This document shows positions 1 through 12,083 of a stretch of DNA of 64,000 bases, one piece after another. The notes beneath the pieces are model-generated. The model did not search any database and was not told where the DNA came from. It saw only the letters and a program-made list of their open reading frames with translations. The first letter of the stretch is position 1. Each line of letters begins with the position of its first letter. The stretch covers positions 17,683,372 through 17,747,371 of the forward strand of contig CM057230.1 of the NCBI GenBank assembly GCA_029891385.1. The letters run 5' to 3'. A program made the position numbers and the translations under genes. Source of the DNA: Erythroxylum novogranatense (lineage: Eukaryota; Streptophyta; Magnoliopsida; Malpighiales; Erythroxylaceae).

Positions 1-585
1 GGGAAAGAGGTGTAATGCGTGGCCTGTAATTCATATGGCTAGAAGTTATTTTGATGAATGGTCTGCTGCTAATTTTCGGCCTGTATCTGTTGATAGTTCT
101 CAGGTAATTCATCAATGAAAGCCACCTCCTATTGGCTATTTGAAAATCAATGTAGATGCCTCAACAAGAACGAGTATTGGTTATGTGGGTATTGGGGCAG
201 TGGTTCGTGGTGCGGATGGAGGTTTAATTGCTACTAGAGCTTGGCGTGTGGTTTGATTCTTTTCAGCTAACGCAGTAGAGGCAGTAGTGATTCGAGAGGT
301 GTTGAGCTGGATTAAAGAGCTCCAATAAAGAAATGTGGTCGTAGAATCATATGCAAAGTTAGTGGTTCAAGCTATTAATGGTTCTTCAACAACAGATATT
401 TTTGTGTTTGGTCTTCTTATTCAAGATTATATCTCTCTTATTAGTGAGTTAGAGTTAGTATCTTGTTGTTTTGCTTATAGGTCTGTGAATGTAGCCACAC
501 TTACTATTGCTGTGGGTGCTCATTCCGAGTCAGGTTTAGGAGAATGGCTTGATATACCACATCCTGGTATTATGAGTATTGTTTG
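1..585 (+). pseudogene. LINE-type RNase H domain remnant (5' cut by window edge)
   Basis: Translated pieces resemble the RNase H-like (RVT_3) domain that ends plant L1 LINE polyproteins or occurs as free-standing copies. The core KINVDAS occurs near 146, followed by GIGAVVRGADGGLIA and, further on, an ESYAKLVVQAING stretch. The last open piece runs from 335 to a stop at 583-585. In-frame stops near 118, 255 and 327 break the frame, so it is not functional. The upstream part lies outside the window, so I cannot tell whether a full LINE was present. The family assignment rests on motif recognition only. Confidence 0.6.
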
Positions 586-1420
586 ATTATTAATAAAATC
601 TTACAACTTTTTTCCTTAAAAAAGTTTTATTAAGATTTTAAATTAGAAACTATATTAATTTAATAAATTAGATAATTGGGCTCATATCGGCACATGGTAA
701 ATATACGACAATGGGTCTTACATATTGATTAAAAATAATGAATATGTGTCACGACAATGATGATGTGACATTTACAAATGAAAACTTAACTGCATTTAAT
801 TCTTCCTTCACTAAAGTTCATTATAAACATTTTTAAAATATTAGAGTTTATTCTGAATTTTTTGAGTCGTTATGGTTTAACTTATATTTTAATGTAAATG
901 TTAAAGCATAAAACACACTTTGACCTTAAACTATATCATAACTTCTTTAAATCATGTTTTGTGTCATACTTCTTTTGTTAAAAAAATGAAATCATAAAGA
1001 ATGAACAACAAAGACATAAAAGAAATCACTAGAATTTTCGTTCATAGATGAATTAATGGACTAAGGAAGTCAAATTCGACAATTACATTTCAACATATGT
1101 ATATATTATAGGAAAAGAAGAAGAAAGAGAGATATACTTTAGGAATAATTATCATAAAGGATAAGCGGGACATTAAATTGTGTAATGATAATGAGAAATT
1201 GAGATTGAGATTTGAAAGTTAAATGGAGTTTTTGAGAGATTAGACAAAGATTGAGAGACGAGAGAATGAGAGATTGAGAGATAAGAGATAGCTATGATTG
1301 GTTTACGTAGCTACACTTTTTGGTTTTTATACATAAAATAATATTATTTTGTTTCATTTTTTGGATAACAAAATAACATTGATTTGTGTTATAAGAGAAA
1401 ATCGTGTTTTGGGTCGTAGA
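586..1420. other. AT-rich spacer without recognisable gene
   Basis: No coding signal is visible. A purine-rich GAGA-type low-complexity patch lies at about 1200-1290. The remainder is ordinary AT-rich plant intergenic sequence up to the hAT terminus at 1421. Confidence 0.6.
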
Positions 1421-4400
1421 CAATATTATGAATATCGTCCTAGTACTAGTATTAGATTTAGTTATAGTACGGTATCATATCGATATCGTCAATATCGATA
1501 CTATTTTAGATAATTTTAAATTTATAAAATAGTCTCTGAATTTTTAAAATGACAAAATAATCCCTTAATATATTGTATTATATAATTTATAATTTTACAT
1601 CAAAGTTGTCTCTAAAAATCATAATAATAGAAATTTAAAACAATAACAATCTATTAATTTATATTAATATTACTTTTCACATATTTGATATATAAATAAT
1701 CACTACAATTAATATAAAAAGATCATACAAATAAAAATTAAGGATGATAAAAGTACTTAGAGTGCTACAATTTAATCATACAATAAATAATATTACATTA
1801 AAACATCAAATAAAAGAATAATAAATATCTATGACTCTCTAAGTATTACAATTTACAACTCTTCGTGTTGAGGAAATAATAATTATAAGTCAAACCTTAA
1901 GCAAAAACATTTACAATTATATTTATATTGTATATATAGAGTTTAACATATACATAAAATATAAGTAAAATTAAAATAAGAGGAGAAATGAAAATTTAGA
2001 ATTTTATTCAATTGAATATTTGCTTAAATCTCATTGATTTTAATTCTCATTTGGTACAAAGTCATCATCATTAAGTAGAGCCTCATCATTACCATCATTC
2101 AAATTCATTACACTAAATGACATGTTAATACTTTTCTATCTAATATTATCTTCCAAGTCACTCTCATTTATTAACCCCGGTTCCTTATGAATCCAATCTA
2201 CCAAAAGATAGATATGGTTAGGGCAATTTGGATTCATAGAATTACTTGCTTTCTTAAGAGTCCTAGTAAATAAATAACATTAAATTATTAAGAAATTACA
2301 AGAAAATTTATCAAACTGAATAATGATAATAACATATCTTTCTCGAATATTTAAATTGTATCGAACAAAAACCAATTCGTTCAATCTTTTATGTTCCGAT
2401 TTATTCATTTTCTTCGAATGGATGAATTCGATTGTGTTTCAATTCATTTCACACCCTATTGCACTCAAACATTGTCTTAGAATACGAATTGCAAAAACAC
2501 CATTTCTGAATTGGTCCTACCAAGCAAACCTAAGTCGATAAAAGTAACATTATAAATAAAATAAAGTAATGATTGATTTTCAACAACTAACAAAATAAAA
2601 AATATATAACTACATTAAGTTTTCTTTTTGATGAATAACAATAAACATCCCAAAATCACCAAAAGCATCCTTATAAATCTTTATTTGCGAGCTTTGGAGA
2701 TCTTGCATCATCTCATGGGCAATAATAGTTAGAATAGTTAATACCATTCTCCTATTAACTTTAGCATTTTTTTGTAAAACTTTATTTGAAATAAATACTA
2801 GGATTAAAAAATGCCTTAGCTATAAACAATCGAGAGTAAAGTTGCCTTTCATTTCTCTTATTGTTAAATGCAAGATAAGGTATGTACAAAACAAGCCTAT
2901 TTTTCATATTGACCTTGATTGTTTCCTTTTCCCTCTCCATGACATAATAAAAATAATTTATTATTACTTTTTAATCACTATATCATCATTAAAGGCTCAC
3001 AAACTCGAGTGATAAATTGACAAATTATATCTTCAGTTATTATTTAAAAACCTCCGATCCAATATTAGACCTAAATTGCTAAAATACAATCCATTTATCA
3101 CTTGTAAACATTTGCATCAACTCCTTTTTCACCAAAATAAAACACTAAAGTGATAAAAAATTAGTTGTAAATCTTATAATAGCAGGATGACACAAATTCT
3201 TACTATTTGTGAAATCCATTTTTATTAAATTCAGGACTCGTGCATGATTGTAAATGAACTTGATCACTTTTTTGCTTTATGTATAATCTCATCAATAATA
3301 GGATAATATATAACATCTCATATATTTTCAACATCAGGTCAATACAATGTGCAGTATAAGGAGTCCAATAAAAAAAAATATACCTACTTAGGAGTCTTCT
3401 TTCAACTGCTTTATAAGTAGAATCATTGTCATTAATAAATTGAACAATATTTTGTGGCCCAACTTCATTCACAATTTCATCAAATATCTGAAACAGAGTA
3501 TCGACATAGGGTCAGATGCATTAATAGACTTCAAAAATATTGTCACCCTTGCAAAATAAACCAAAAAAATTAATAATAGGTTCCTTTCTTCTATTTGCCC
3601 AACTATCTCACATGATTGAACATCCAAAAGTAGCTCCAGTTGTTTTTCTTTCATCCAAATAACTTTTTATTTCATAAAGAAAGCTACCTAGAAATTTACC
3701 TTTATAGTTATCAATTGAAGGAATTTTGTATCTTAGATCGTAATATCATATACTATAGGTTGATGATAATAAAATTGGACAACATTGAATATTGTACCTA
3801 AACCATACCATTGCTATGTCTACATTATGAGTTACTTCTCTAGATTGTAAGGTGTTAATGATTGAAGGATGAGTTTATGAATTGTTCGTGATATAAAAAA
3901 ATTAGATACCTATCTTCTTCTTTTCCTAATATTAGATGAAATATTCTCTTCTTGTTGGCTAAGAATACTACCACTTTCAATATCTCCACCATCAACAAAA
4001 AAAACTTCCACTACTAATTTTGTAATTCAATATTTGCCTTCTATCTTTCTCATGCTGATACTCTTTAAGCAAAGCCTTTATTTGTTATTTTACTTCATGA
4101 CTCAATTTTTTACAAAGCTCTATATCACCTTTGACCTCAACTAATGTTTCTTTAATTTGACGATTCCTCCACTTTTCAAATGCTTGTTGTAGTATAAACA
4201 AATGATATGATTCTTCATTCTATGAACCAATCCAACTTGAATTCAAGTTGGATCATTATATCTTCCTAAAGTGATTGTATTATCAGAAATATTTGAATTT
4301 GTTTCCATTTATCTCCAAAACTAAATGAAGACATATATCAAAATTAACTTAATAACTTCATATTAAAGTAAAGGTGTGTAAAACAATATAAAGAAATAGA

Positions 4401-5410
4401 TCAATAATAGTTTCTTAATAACTCATGTTTCTTTTTAATCCTAAGTATCAATATACATTGATTAGTACACTTTCACAACCATTACTCATTTTATGTGATT
4501 ACATAATGCAACCGTAAGATCACAACTATAAATGTTAGACAACAAATGAATAACTTCAAATTAGTAATTTAATTCAGAATTTCAGTTCCCAATCATCATA
4601 AAAAGTCATAATTATAACCGATTCTAATTTCTAAACAACACTAAACACTCAGCTAATTATTCAAACTTCTATTCCACTATTCCACTATTCCACAATCACA
4701 TATTCATAATTCACAAGCCCTACATGATACACAACAAGTCCATAAGTCTATAACACAAGCAATCACATTATCCATTTCTCAATTATCACACACAAACACA
4801 TGGTTCCACTTCCAACAAAATTTTGCTAGCAAAATACAACCTTGGCTTACACTCATAAGTCACAATACTGCAATTTTACAACACAAGAGGGTGATGGATG
4901 GCGAATGACAGTTTTGTGAGAGACTGGTGACGATTGGCAATGTTGTGAGCGATTGGCAAGGGCCACTAGCGATGGTGATGATGGCGCCACTGGCAAATGG
5001 CAATGGCATGATCGATGAATGGTGATGGCGTGACTAGCAAATGGCAATGACATGACTGGCAAATGGCGAATAACGATGCAATTGACGAACGACAATGGAA
5101 TGTCTGGCGAAGGTTAAGGCTATCACTGACACCGAGTGGATTGGAGTCTAAACTGGAGAGACGATATCATGAGGAAGAGGAAGAGAGAAGCACTTGTGAT
5201 GAGATGGGGTAGGGGATGAGAATTGGGATAAACGAATAGTTTTGTGATTTTTAGTGTTTTTTTTTTACTATTAAATTCTCAAAAATTTTAAAATTTACCG
5301 TATTAATCAATACTTAATCGATATTTTAAATACCGGCCAACACTAGTCAAAAAGTTCGATATAAGCTGATATTATCAATCACTAAAATATGTTTAAATTT
5401 TGTACTATTT
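1421..5410 (-). mobile_element. Decayed hAT-superfamily DNA transposon
   Basis: The transposase remnant lies on the minus strand (see 2040-4310). The left end begins CAATATTATGAATATCG at 1421 and resembles the terminal repeat CAATGTTATGAATACCG of the better preserved element at 19,444-20,504. Just inside, sequence around a 'gactattttataaattt' core (minus strand, about 1500-1570) is also shared with that element. The right end, near 5370-5410, is too diverged to place exactly, and I did not find a clean 8-bp target duplication. A G+C-richer region with repeated ggcgaatgaca/ggcaaatggc motifs at 4870-5100 lies where hAT 5' leaders usually are. The outer boundary is an estimate. Confidence 0.55.
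2040..4310 (-). pseudogene. hAT transposase remnant (BED finger, DUF659, C-terminal region)
   Basis: Reading the minus strand from about 4310, the translation shows a BED-finger-like stretch (GGIVKLKKH, then ELCKKLSHEVK). DUF659-like segments follow at 3469-3654 (VTIFLKSINASDP) and 3203-3472 (NIVQFINDNDS, then WTPYTAHCIDLML). Weaker matches to the hAT C-terminal region lie at about 2340-2540, with an acidic tail ending at a stop at 2040-2042. Stops and frameshifts separate all pieces. The order matches the usual hAT transposase layout, which supports one decayed gene rather than chance open frames. Confidence 0.65.
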
Positions 5411-5802
5411 TTTAGTCGCTGCGTTATGAAACTCATAAAATTTGGTATTAGAGCTTGGACCTTTGTTTGGTATTAAGTTCAAATTGGAAAAAATTGAGTG
5501 TCATCCACTCAAATTGAAATCAATTCGAACCAAATCTATTGGCTTTTAGTGGGATAGACCTTTTCTTTACTATGTTTGATTTTGAGTATGGAAGAGAAAA
5601 AGAAAATTAAAAAATGAGAGATAAAAATAATAAAAATAAAACCGAGAATTGCAGATCCGTAGGGAAAAAGTGAAGAGGGAAAAACAGAGAAAGGAAAAGG
5701 AAAGCTGTTTTTGTTTGATTTTCTGTTATTGTTCGTGATTGGAGGATTTTTGTTCGAATCGAAACTTAAACTGAATCAAAATCCAGAGTGACATAGAGAG
5801 AG
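5411..5802 (+). promoter_or_regulatory. Upstream region and probable 5' UTR of the PP6 gene
   Basis: The last 160 bases before the ATG at 5803 are purine-rich (GAAAAAG and AGAGAAAGG runs), as in many plant 5' leaders. No clear TATA box was found. At 5443-5454 the sequence TGGTATTAGAGC resembles an initiator-tRNA-Met primer-binding site of Copia or TRIM retroelements. It is isolated and probably a relic. Confidence 0.35.
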
Positions 5803-8800
5803 ATGGATTTGGATCAGTGGATAGTGAAGGTTAAAGAAGGTCAACATCTGTTGGAAGACGAGCTTCAACTTCTATGCGAATACGTAAATCTCTCTCTCGC
5901 TCTAGGTTTCTCATTTATTATTTACTTGTTCATTTTTACGTTTATGAGCCTATATTTGAGCTGTTATCTATGTTATGCATGTCTTTCATGAGCGCATTTT
6001 TGGGATATAATCGCTATTAGGGTTTTGAATATCAGTGCGTTCTTGTATCTCTGTACGCACAAAACTAGTGCTTTGATTACGGGCGTGGAGATGAAACATT
6101 CTAATACTTGATATGGTGTGGAAATTGGCTCATTCTGAAGTATGCATCAGTACATGCAAACCTAAAGTGGCCTATGGGCTTGGGTTCTGAATTTGCACAA
6201 AAAAAAAAGGAAGGGAACCATCGTATTGAATCATCCTGTTACATTTCGCTTAATGTGGAAGGAGCAGAATAGAGGTCCTTTGAAGAAGATGAAAAGCATT
6301 CCTTTCTTATAAACAGTTGGGTTGGAATGGTTAATTTTGGCTTTGTGGGAGCTTTTAATTGTGTTGTTGATTTATAGAGTTTGTTTCTTTCTTCTTGTAG
6401 ATGATTATGGCTCCTCGGTGCTCTTCTTGTACCAAGGGCAAATGTGTGTGGATTGCATATGTGTTTATTTAATTATTATTAAGGATGCTAACACGGAAGG
6501 TCATGTTCCTGGATGGGGATTTGATTAATTCATTACAAATTTTCTGTCTGGTGCAGGTAAAAGAGATACTTGTTGAGGAGTCCAATGTGCAGCCTGTTAA
6601 CAGTCCAGTGACTGTCTGTGGTGATATTCATGGCCAGTTTCATGATCTAATGAAGTTGTTTCAGACTGGAGGTCACGTTCCTGAGACAAATTATATATTT
6701 ATGGTAATTCATTCTTCCCTTTTCCAGAGCTGTTTTAAGTCCTAATAAGTCAACTGCTAATTTCCTAATAAGTCAACTGCTAATTTTATGAGAGCTTAAC
6801 TAATATTTCAGGGGGATTTTGTTGATCGAGGTTACAATAGCCTTGAAGTGTTCACTATTCTTTTGCTTCTTAAAGCAAGGTAGATTGCACTTGCTATCGT
6901 TTGATTCCAACTTACTACATATTCTCTTTTGTATCTGCTATGGCCATTCCACTCGTGCAATCTGTACATGTTCTGTGAGTGTGTAAGTGTGTGGTAAAAT
7001 GAGTGTCACCCTTTAACATGCTTGACTATGTGGCTTCGACATCATTCTTGATCCTTTTACCGCGTATGTTGTATGTACATGATGTTCTCTTTTATTTGTG
7101 TATTTGGTGGACATCTCCTAGGTTAAAAATAAGGTAATGCAGTACAATGCTTTGAAGGAAAGTGACATGTATATCCCATATTGGTTTCTGATACTCATTA
7201 GATTCATCATATTACTTAAGAAATGGATTAAAGAACTTTAGTTGATCTAAAGATGCTGACCTTCTTTATCTAGGAAATGATGTTGAAGAAATGATATGAT
7301 ACATACTATGGTATAAAATGCTGGTACTGCAATAGTTCAAGTTGAAGAACTGTAAAATACCTCTTTTTCTGTTGGGACTCTCTCCGACTCCGAGATGTTA
7401 TTGTCTTTCCAAATTTCCAGATTTGGTCATAATTAATTACTTGTCATCTTACTATTTTTTTGAGGTTTTTACTAAAAAGATATTTAATAAGCATCTGTTG
7501 ATGAGTTGGTTAACTATTCTGTTTCTTTGTTTCTGTTTTCAGATACCCTGCCAATATTACACTCTTGCGCGGAAATCATGAAAGCAGGCAACTAACTCAG
7601 GTACTGTCAGCCTAAGCATTACTCCTCTGCTTTCTTCATAGGTTGCACCATTGAACAGTAAGGGTTTTAAGGGCATTTGAATTCACAATTTATGCTTGAT
7701 TTCCCAGTCTCATATTTTCTGTGGTAGACTTGTGTGAATCTGATCTTAACAGCATTGTTTCTTAGGTATATGGTTTTTATGACGAGTGCCAAAGGAAGTA
7801 CGGAAATGCCAACGCTTGGCGGTACTGTACTGATGTTTTTGACTATTTGACACTTTCAGCAATCATAGATGGCACGGTAAGCCCCTCATTCTGCGTTTAT
7901 CCACCTCTCGATATTTGCTTTTAGTCAAGCGTGTTATATTGCTTTTGCACCTGGCTTTCCGCCCTTAAGTTTTAATGCTATCTTTCTTATTCATTCTTTA
8001 GGTACTTTGTGTCCATGGAGGTCTCTCTCCTGATATCCGAACAATTGATCAGGTGTTCTTTTGATCTTTTTGTTTACTATTCACCTAGAAAATTGTGTAT
8101 ATACAGTATTATATTGTTTAAATCTTGGCTTTATATGTCTGCCTTAGTTTCTAATGCATTCTAGTTCTTCATTTTTGGTTATGATAATTGAGGAGTTTGA
8201 TTTGAAGTCTTTAAAGACATTTTCAAATAGACTCTTGTAATTGGGTAGGTTCATATAAACACTTAGACAGGAAGTGGTTAGGTTGCTACTAAGGACAGGA
8301 GTGAGAGATATGAGCAATGGGTTTTATTTGGTTTATAGATGACTTTATATGTACAGTTGACGAAATACTTCCTACCTCATTTTCTTTGCGTTGTTTATAT
8401 TCAAGAAAATAATTTAGGTTCAAAGCCCTCTGCATGGGTGGTTGGCCAGATAAATAATTTAGGATGTCATCATCTAGGTTTGAGGGGAAAAGACATGACA
8501 TTTTGAGAGTCTTGGCAACTGCTTAAACACCATTACACAATTGTGAATATGTGGATGCTGATTGTTCATTATTGAATGTAGAGATATATTGCTTGTATGA
8601 AAATTTTTATTAATTTTCTAAAGAGGACTGGATATTATACTCCAAAAGTATAAGGCTAGATTTATCTGGGGACAAAAAGTTGCATCTAGCAGATACATTT
8701 TGGTTTTGGTTTGCTTTTCTAAAGCTGTATATAAGTAATTTCTTTCCAAGGAAATTTCTTGTGCAAAATTTCTTGTGCCAATTAGTCTACTTGATGCTTG

Positions 8801-10281
8801 TAGATCTAAATAGTCAGTGATACATAAATGCACATTGGCTCCTAACATGCATCCATGAGTATCATGCTGTATTTTTTAACATTAAGGGGTATGAATGTTT
8901 CCCATTACTTGGCAGATACGAGTAATTGAAAGAAATTGTGAAATTCCGCATGAAGGGCCTTTCTGTGATCTGATGTGGAGTGATCCTGAAGATATTGAAA
9001 CATGGGCAGTTAGTCCCAGAGGAGCAGGTTGGCTTTTTGGATCAAGAGTCACATCTGAGGTAATCCAACCTTAACAAATCTCATTAGAGTAAAATTCTCT
9101 TGATTTTTTGCCTTCTTATATCCATTTTATTTCTGTGTACTTGCAGTTCAATCACATTAACAATCTTGATCTGGTTTGTCGAGCACATCAACTTGTACAA
9201 GAGGGTCTAAAGTACATGTTTCAAGATAAAGGCTTAGTAACAGTAAGATTTTGGCTATTTGTGTTTTTCGTTGAGGCCAAACTTATTTGCGAAATAAATG
9301 TTAATGCTAGCCTTAACTATTGTAGGTGTGGTCAGCTCCAAATTATTGTTACCGTTGTGGGAATGTGGCCTCCATATTGAGCTTCAATGAAAATATGGTG
9401 AGTATCAGAAACTTGCCCATTTAATTTCCTAAACACACCTAACTATGATCTGGTGAAACCAGTGATTCACCTCTGTGAGGAGTCCTCCTTTATGTTATTG
9501 CAGCTTAGATTTGCCATCTGTTCTTGAGTTTGCCCTTTCTCCTAGGAATATCAGTAACTAGGATAACAATTTAATTTGGCTTTCTTGGGAAAGAGAGGGA
9601 AACCTTAGATACTGTTTTGGGATGTAGGGCTGGATCAATAGATAATGTAACTGAATTTACTCAGTTGGAAAGAGAATCTGCTAAATTAGAAATTGTGAAG
9701 ATGTAACCTTAGAACTTTGTACTCAGAAGAAAAGAAACAAAATAAATTACGTAGACCTCATATCCATCTGAATATAGGGGGGCATCCTGCGGAAAAAAGA
9801 TTTTCCCATATACCCAAATCATTTCACTTTGTTTTGGTTTTAAAAACATTTCTCCATGCTGTTGTTGTCAAAGCCTAAAGTTCATATACTTGCATGGATT
9901 AGAAAAACCAGAAAAGAAGAAAGAGAAGCAGAAGACAGATCGGAGACATAAAAATATGTTCTTAAAAAGAGATGCATATTCATATTAATTTATTTTGCCT
10001 CAAAACCTGCTTTTGGAGAAATTGGTGTTTAGATGGCAGTATGAGGATAATGATACCTTGGGAAATAAATTGGACAAATAAATGTCAATTTCGTATCTGC
10101 TTGTATCATTTGGGACGAAAGCTAAAATCATCCCTTGTATTCTACTTTACCATTTGCTCGAGTTTTTCACATGCATTATATTGTGTGATTGCCATAGGAG
10201 AGAGAAGTGAAGTTTTTCACTGAAACGGAGGAGAACAATCAGATGAGGGGGCCCAGAACCGGAGTACCTTATTTCTTATGA
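5803..10281 (+). CDS. FyPP: PP6-type serine/threonine protein phosphatase catalytic subunit (FyPP-like)
   Basis: Ten exons with GT-AG introns: 5803-5883, 6557-6703, 6812-6879, 7543-7600, 7766-7876, 8002-8052, 8916-9059, 9147-9242, 9326-9397, 10198-10281. They join in frame into 303 aa, the usual length of PP6 catalytic subunits. The metallophosphatase signatures are intact: GDIHG (49-53), GDFVDRG (77-83) and RGNHE (108-112), which hold the two catalytic metals. The C-terminus ends in the YFL tail seen in PP2A/PP6-type enzymes. In plants this family is the phytochrome-associated phosphatase FyPP1/FyPP3, known to act with SAL-type and PP2A A-type subunits on PIN proteins, phytochrome and ABI5. 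The start is the first ATG, giving the conserved MDLDQWI N-terminus. Intron 6 (about 860 bp) and intron 9 (800 bp) are longest. Splice sites were read by eye but all phases agree. Confidence 0.96.
6740..6785. repeat. 23-bp perfect tandem duplication in intron 2
   Basis: The 23-base unit beginning TCCTAATAAGTCAACTGC occurs twice head to tail inside intron 2 of the PP6 gene, ending about 26 bases before exon 3. This is probably replication slippage. It adds branch-point-like CTAAT/CTAAC sequences close to the acceptor. Confidence 0.85.
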
Positions 10282-10984
10282 TTGCCAATTTGTAAAATTG
10301 TGATGTATTGACTGGTTAATGAGAAAGAGCTGTCATATTGAGGCCAGGGTGAATACGTGGATGTAGACATGTTTACAGGTGGGTGACCTTTGATTTGCTT
10401 GGAATGACATTCTCAGTCCAATTTAAAAGGCTGATTCTGGGATCTGTAGCATTCTGTTTTGCCATTTTTGTTTTCTTTTTGGGTTGTTTATTTATTAGAT
10501 AATTCTTCTTTGTCATGCAAAATTTGGAATAGTTAGTCTGCTTCTCAATGTTCTTTGCCTTTATTATTATTATTTTTCTAAAATAAGATAGGCAACTGAT
10601 GGTTTTGATCACTGTTGCTTGGTGGGATTCACATGTGGGTTTCCATTATAGCCTGATTCTTGGAGTTAAAAACAACTTGGTTATCGTCTTACTGAAGTAG
10701 GGAACTATGGAACGGAGGCAGATGGCAGCTGAATGGTGGTGTTTTACAACCATTTAGCTATCTGTGAGCTCTAGAGGTACTCCTGACATTAATCTGTAGT
10801 CATCCACCTTTGAGAGTATTTCAAGTAAATCCGTATAGATAATAACTTATAAGTTCCGTATAACTTGTAAATAACGTATTTGACATTTGTAAATTATATT
10901 TATATTTTTCGAAAATATATTTATTCTGTATACTACGATTAAAAGGTTTTGTTAATGACTTAATATCTTAAATTAATAGACTTT
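10282..10984 (+). other. PP6 3' UTR and AT-rich spacer
   Basis: The sequence just after the stop at 10,281 is probably 3' UTR. A poly(A) site somewhere around 10,560-10,800 is plausible but was not located. No other gene was seen. Confidence 0.4.
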
Positions 10985-11265
10985 TGAGAGACTTAATTCT
11001 CTAATTGAGTCACTCCTCCTATCAGTTGACCATCACATATTATATTTGTGTTAGGCATAAATTTTATTATTTAATAAATTAAAATATGAGAAATAATAAA
11101 ATAAAATACTATTTCATATGTTTTATTTCATAATTATTTTAGGATATTTTATATTTTATTTATTAAATAACAAAATTTATACATTATTCAAATATAATAT
11201 ATGACAGTCATATGATAATGATATTAATTTGAAGTGATTTATCAATCGAATTACTTTTGTTAAAA
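10985..11265. repeat. Foldback MITE-like inverted repeat
   Basis: The two halves are imperfect reverse complements around a centre near 11,110. The left arm (about 11,025-11,095) and the reverse complement of the right arm share the blocks CATATTATATTTG, ATAAATTTT and TTATTTAATAAAT, in the same order. The similarity fades outwards to about 10,985 and 11,265. No target duplication could be fixed, so the exact ends and family are unknown. The insert is strongly AT-rich and noncoding. Confidence 0.5.
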
Positions 11266-11826
11266 ATTAAATATTAGAATACTTCAATTAAAATTTTCTA
11301 CTTAAATCTTTCTTCCTAACTTTTATTTTTGTTTACAATAATGGAATCGATCCTTGAACCTCGTGTTTGTGCGGAATTTAAGTGAGTGTTAACCACTACC
11401 ATAAATAATAGAATAAAACTTTAAAGGGTGATAATAAAACAAACAAATCTCAAATTATAAACACCTTATTAGTGTAATATTCTTTCGATGGATGAGCTCT
11501 ATCATGACTGTCGGACGTGCTGGAAGGCTTAATTATAGCAAGAATGTTTTTTATTCCGTTATTGCGTTGGAAGCAAGTCTTCGAGAAAAAAAGTTTTTGA
11601 TTCCATTATTGCGAACAAAGGCAATGCCTAAAATGCCTTATTATTTTTTTTTACATAAAGAGAAAAGAAAACACCCAAAATTAAGAAAGTCTAGGGAAGA
11701 TGAGCCCCAATAAATCCTCTATAAGGAGATTATGACACTATAAAAGTGATACATCAAAATATGTGACGTCGATATTGTGTTGATGGGCTGGGTCAGTGAG
11801 CTAATCTGCACATCTGTTGTTTTTTC
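11266..11826. other. Spacer without recognised gene
   Basis: A 73-codon open frame at 11,492-11,713 has no recognisable domain, and its lysine-rich 3' part looks like AT-rich drift. Nothing else was supported. Confidence 0.4.
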
Positions 11827-11834
11827 TATAAATA
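11827..11834 (+). promoter_or_regulatory. TATA box candidate for oligopeptidase B
   Basis: TATAAATA lies 257 bases upstream of the first ATG at 12,084, in a short region that is not otherwise coding. This would give a 5' leader of roughly 225 bases if it is used. The assignment is by position and sequence only. Confidence 0.4.
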
Positions 11835-12083
11835 CGACGATGAAAACATAATCAGTTTCGATTGAGGAGTTACCGATACATCAAAATGCCTTTTATCTCA
11901 TTGGTAATGGCCTTTACAATCCCAATGGCCGACGACAAATGTGAAACAAACCAACATCATCATTGGTTCGCTAACACTCCCTCGACATCGTCGTCCCAAC
12001 CAACTTCCCATTTTTGCTCAAAAGCTTGTCGCAAAATTAAATAATTATAATTAAAATTAAAAAATAAAAAAGCAAACCAAGAG

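Noticed and set aside
4853..5095. Minus-strand frame rich in His, Ser and Pro
   Set aside because: It comes from short imperfect repeats (GGCAAATGGC-type words) in the hAT leader region and has no recognised family.
11492..11713. 73-codon plus-strand frame
   Set aside because: The Lys-rich translation has no recognisable motif and the region has no promoter or splice context that I can support.
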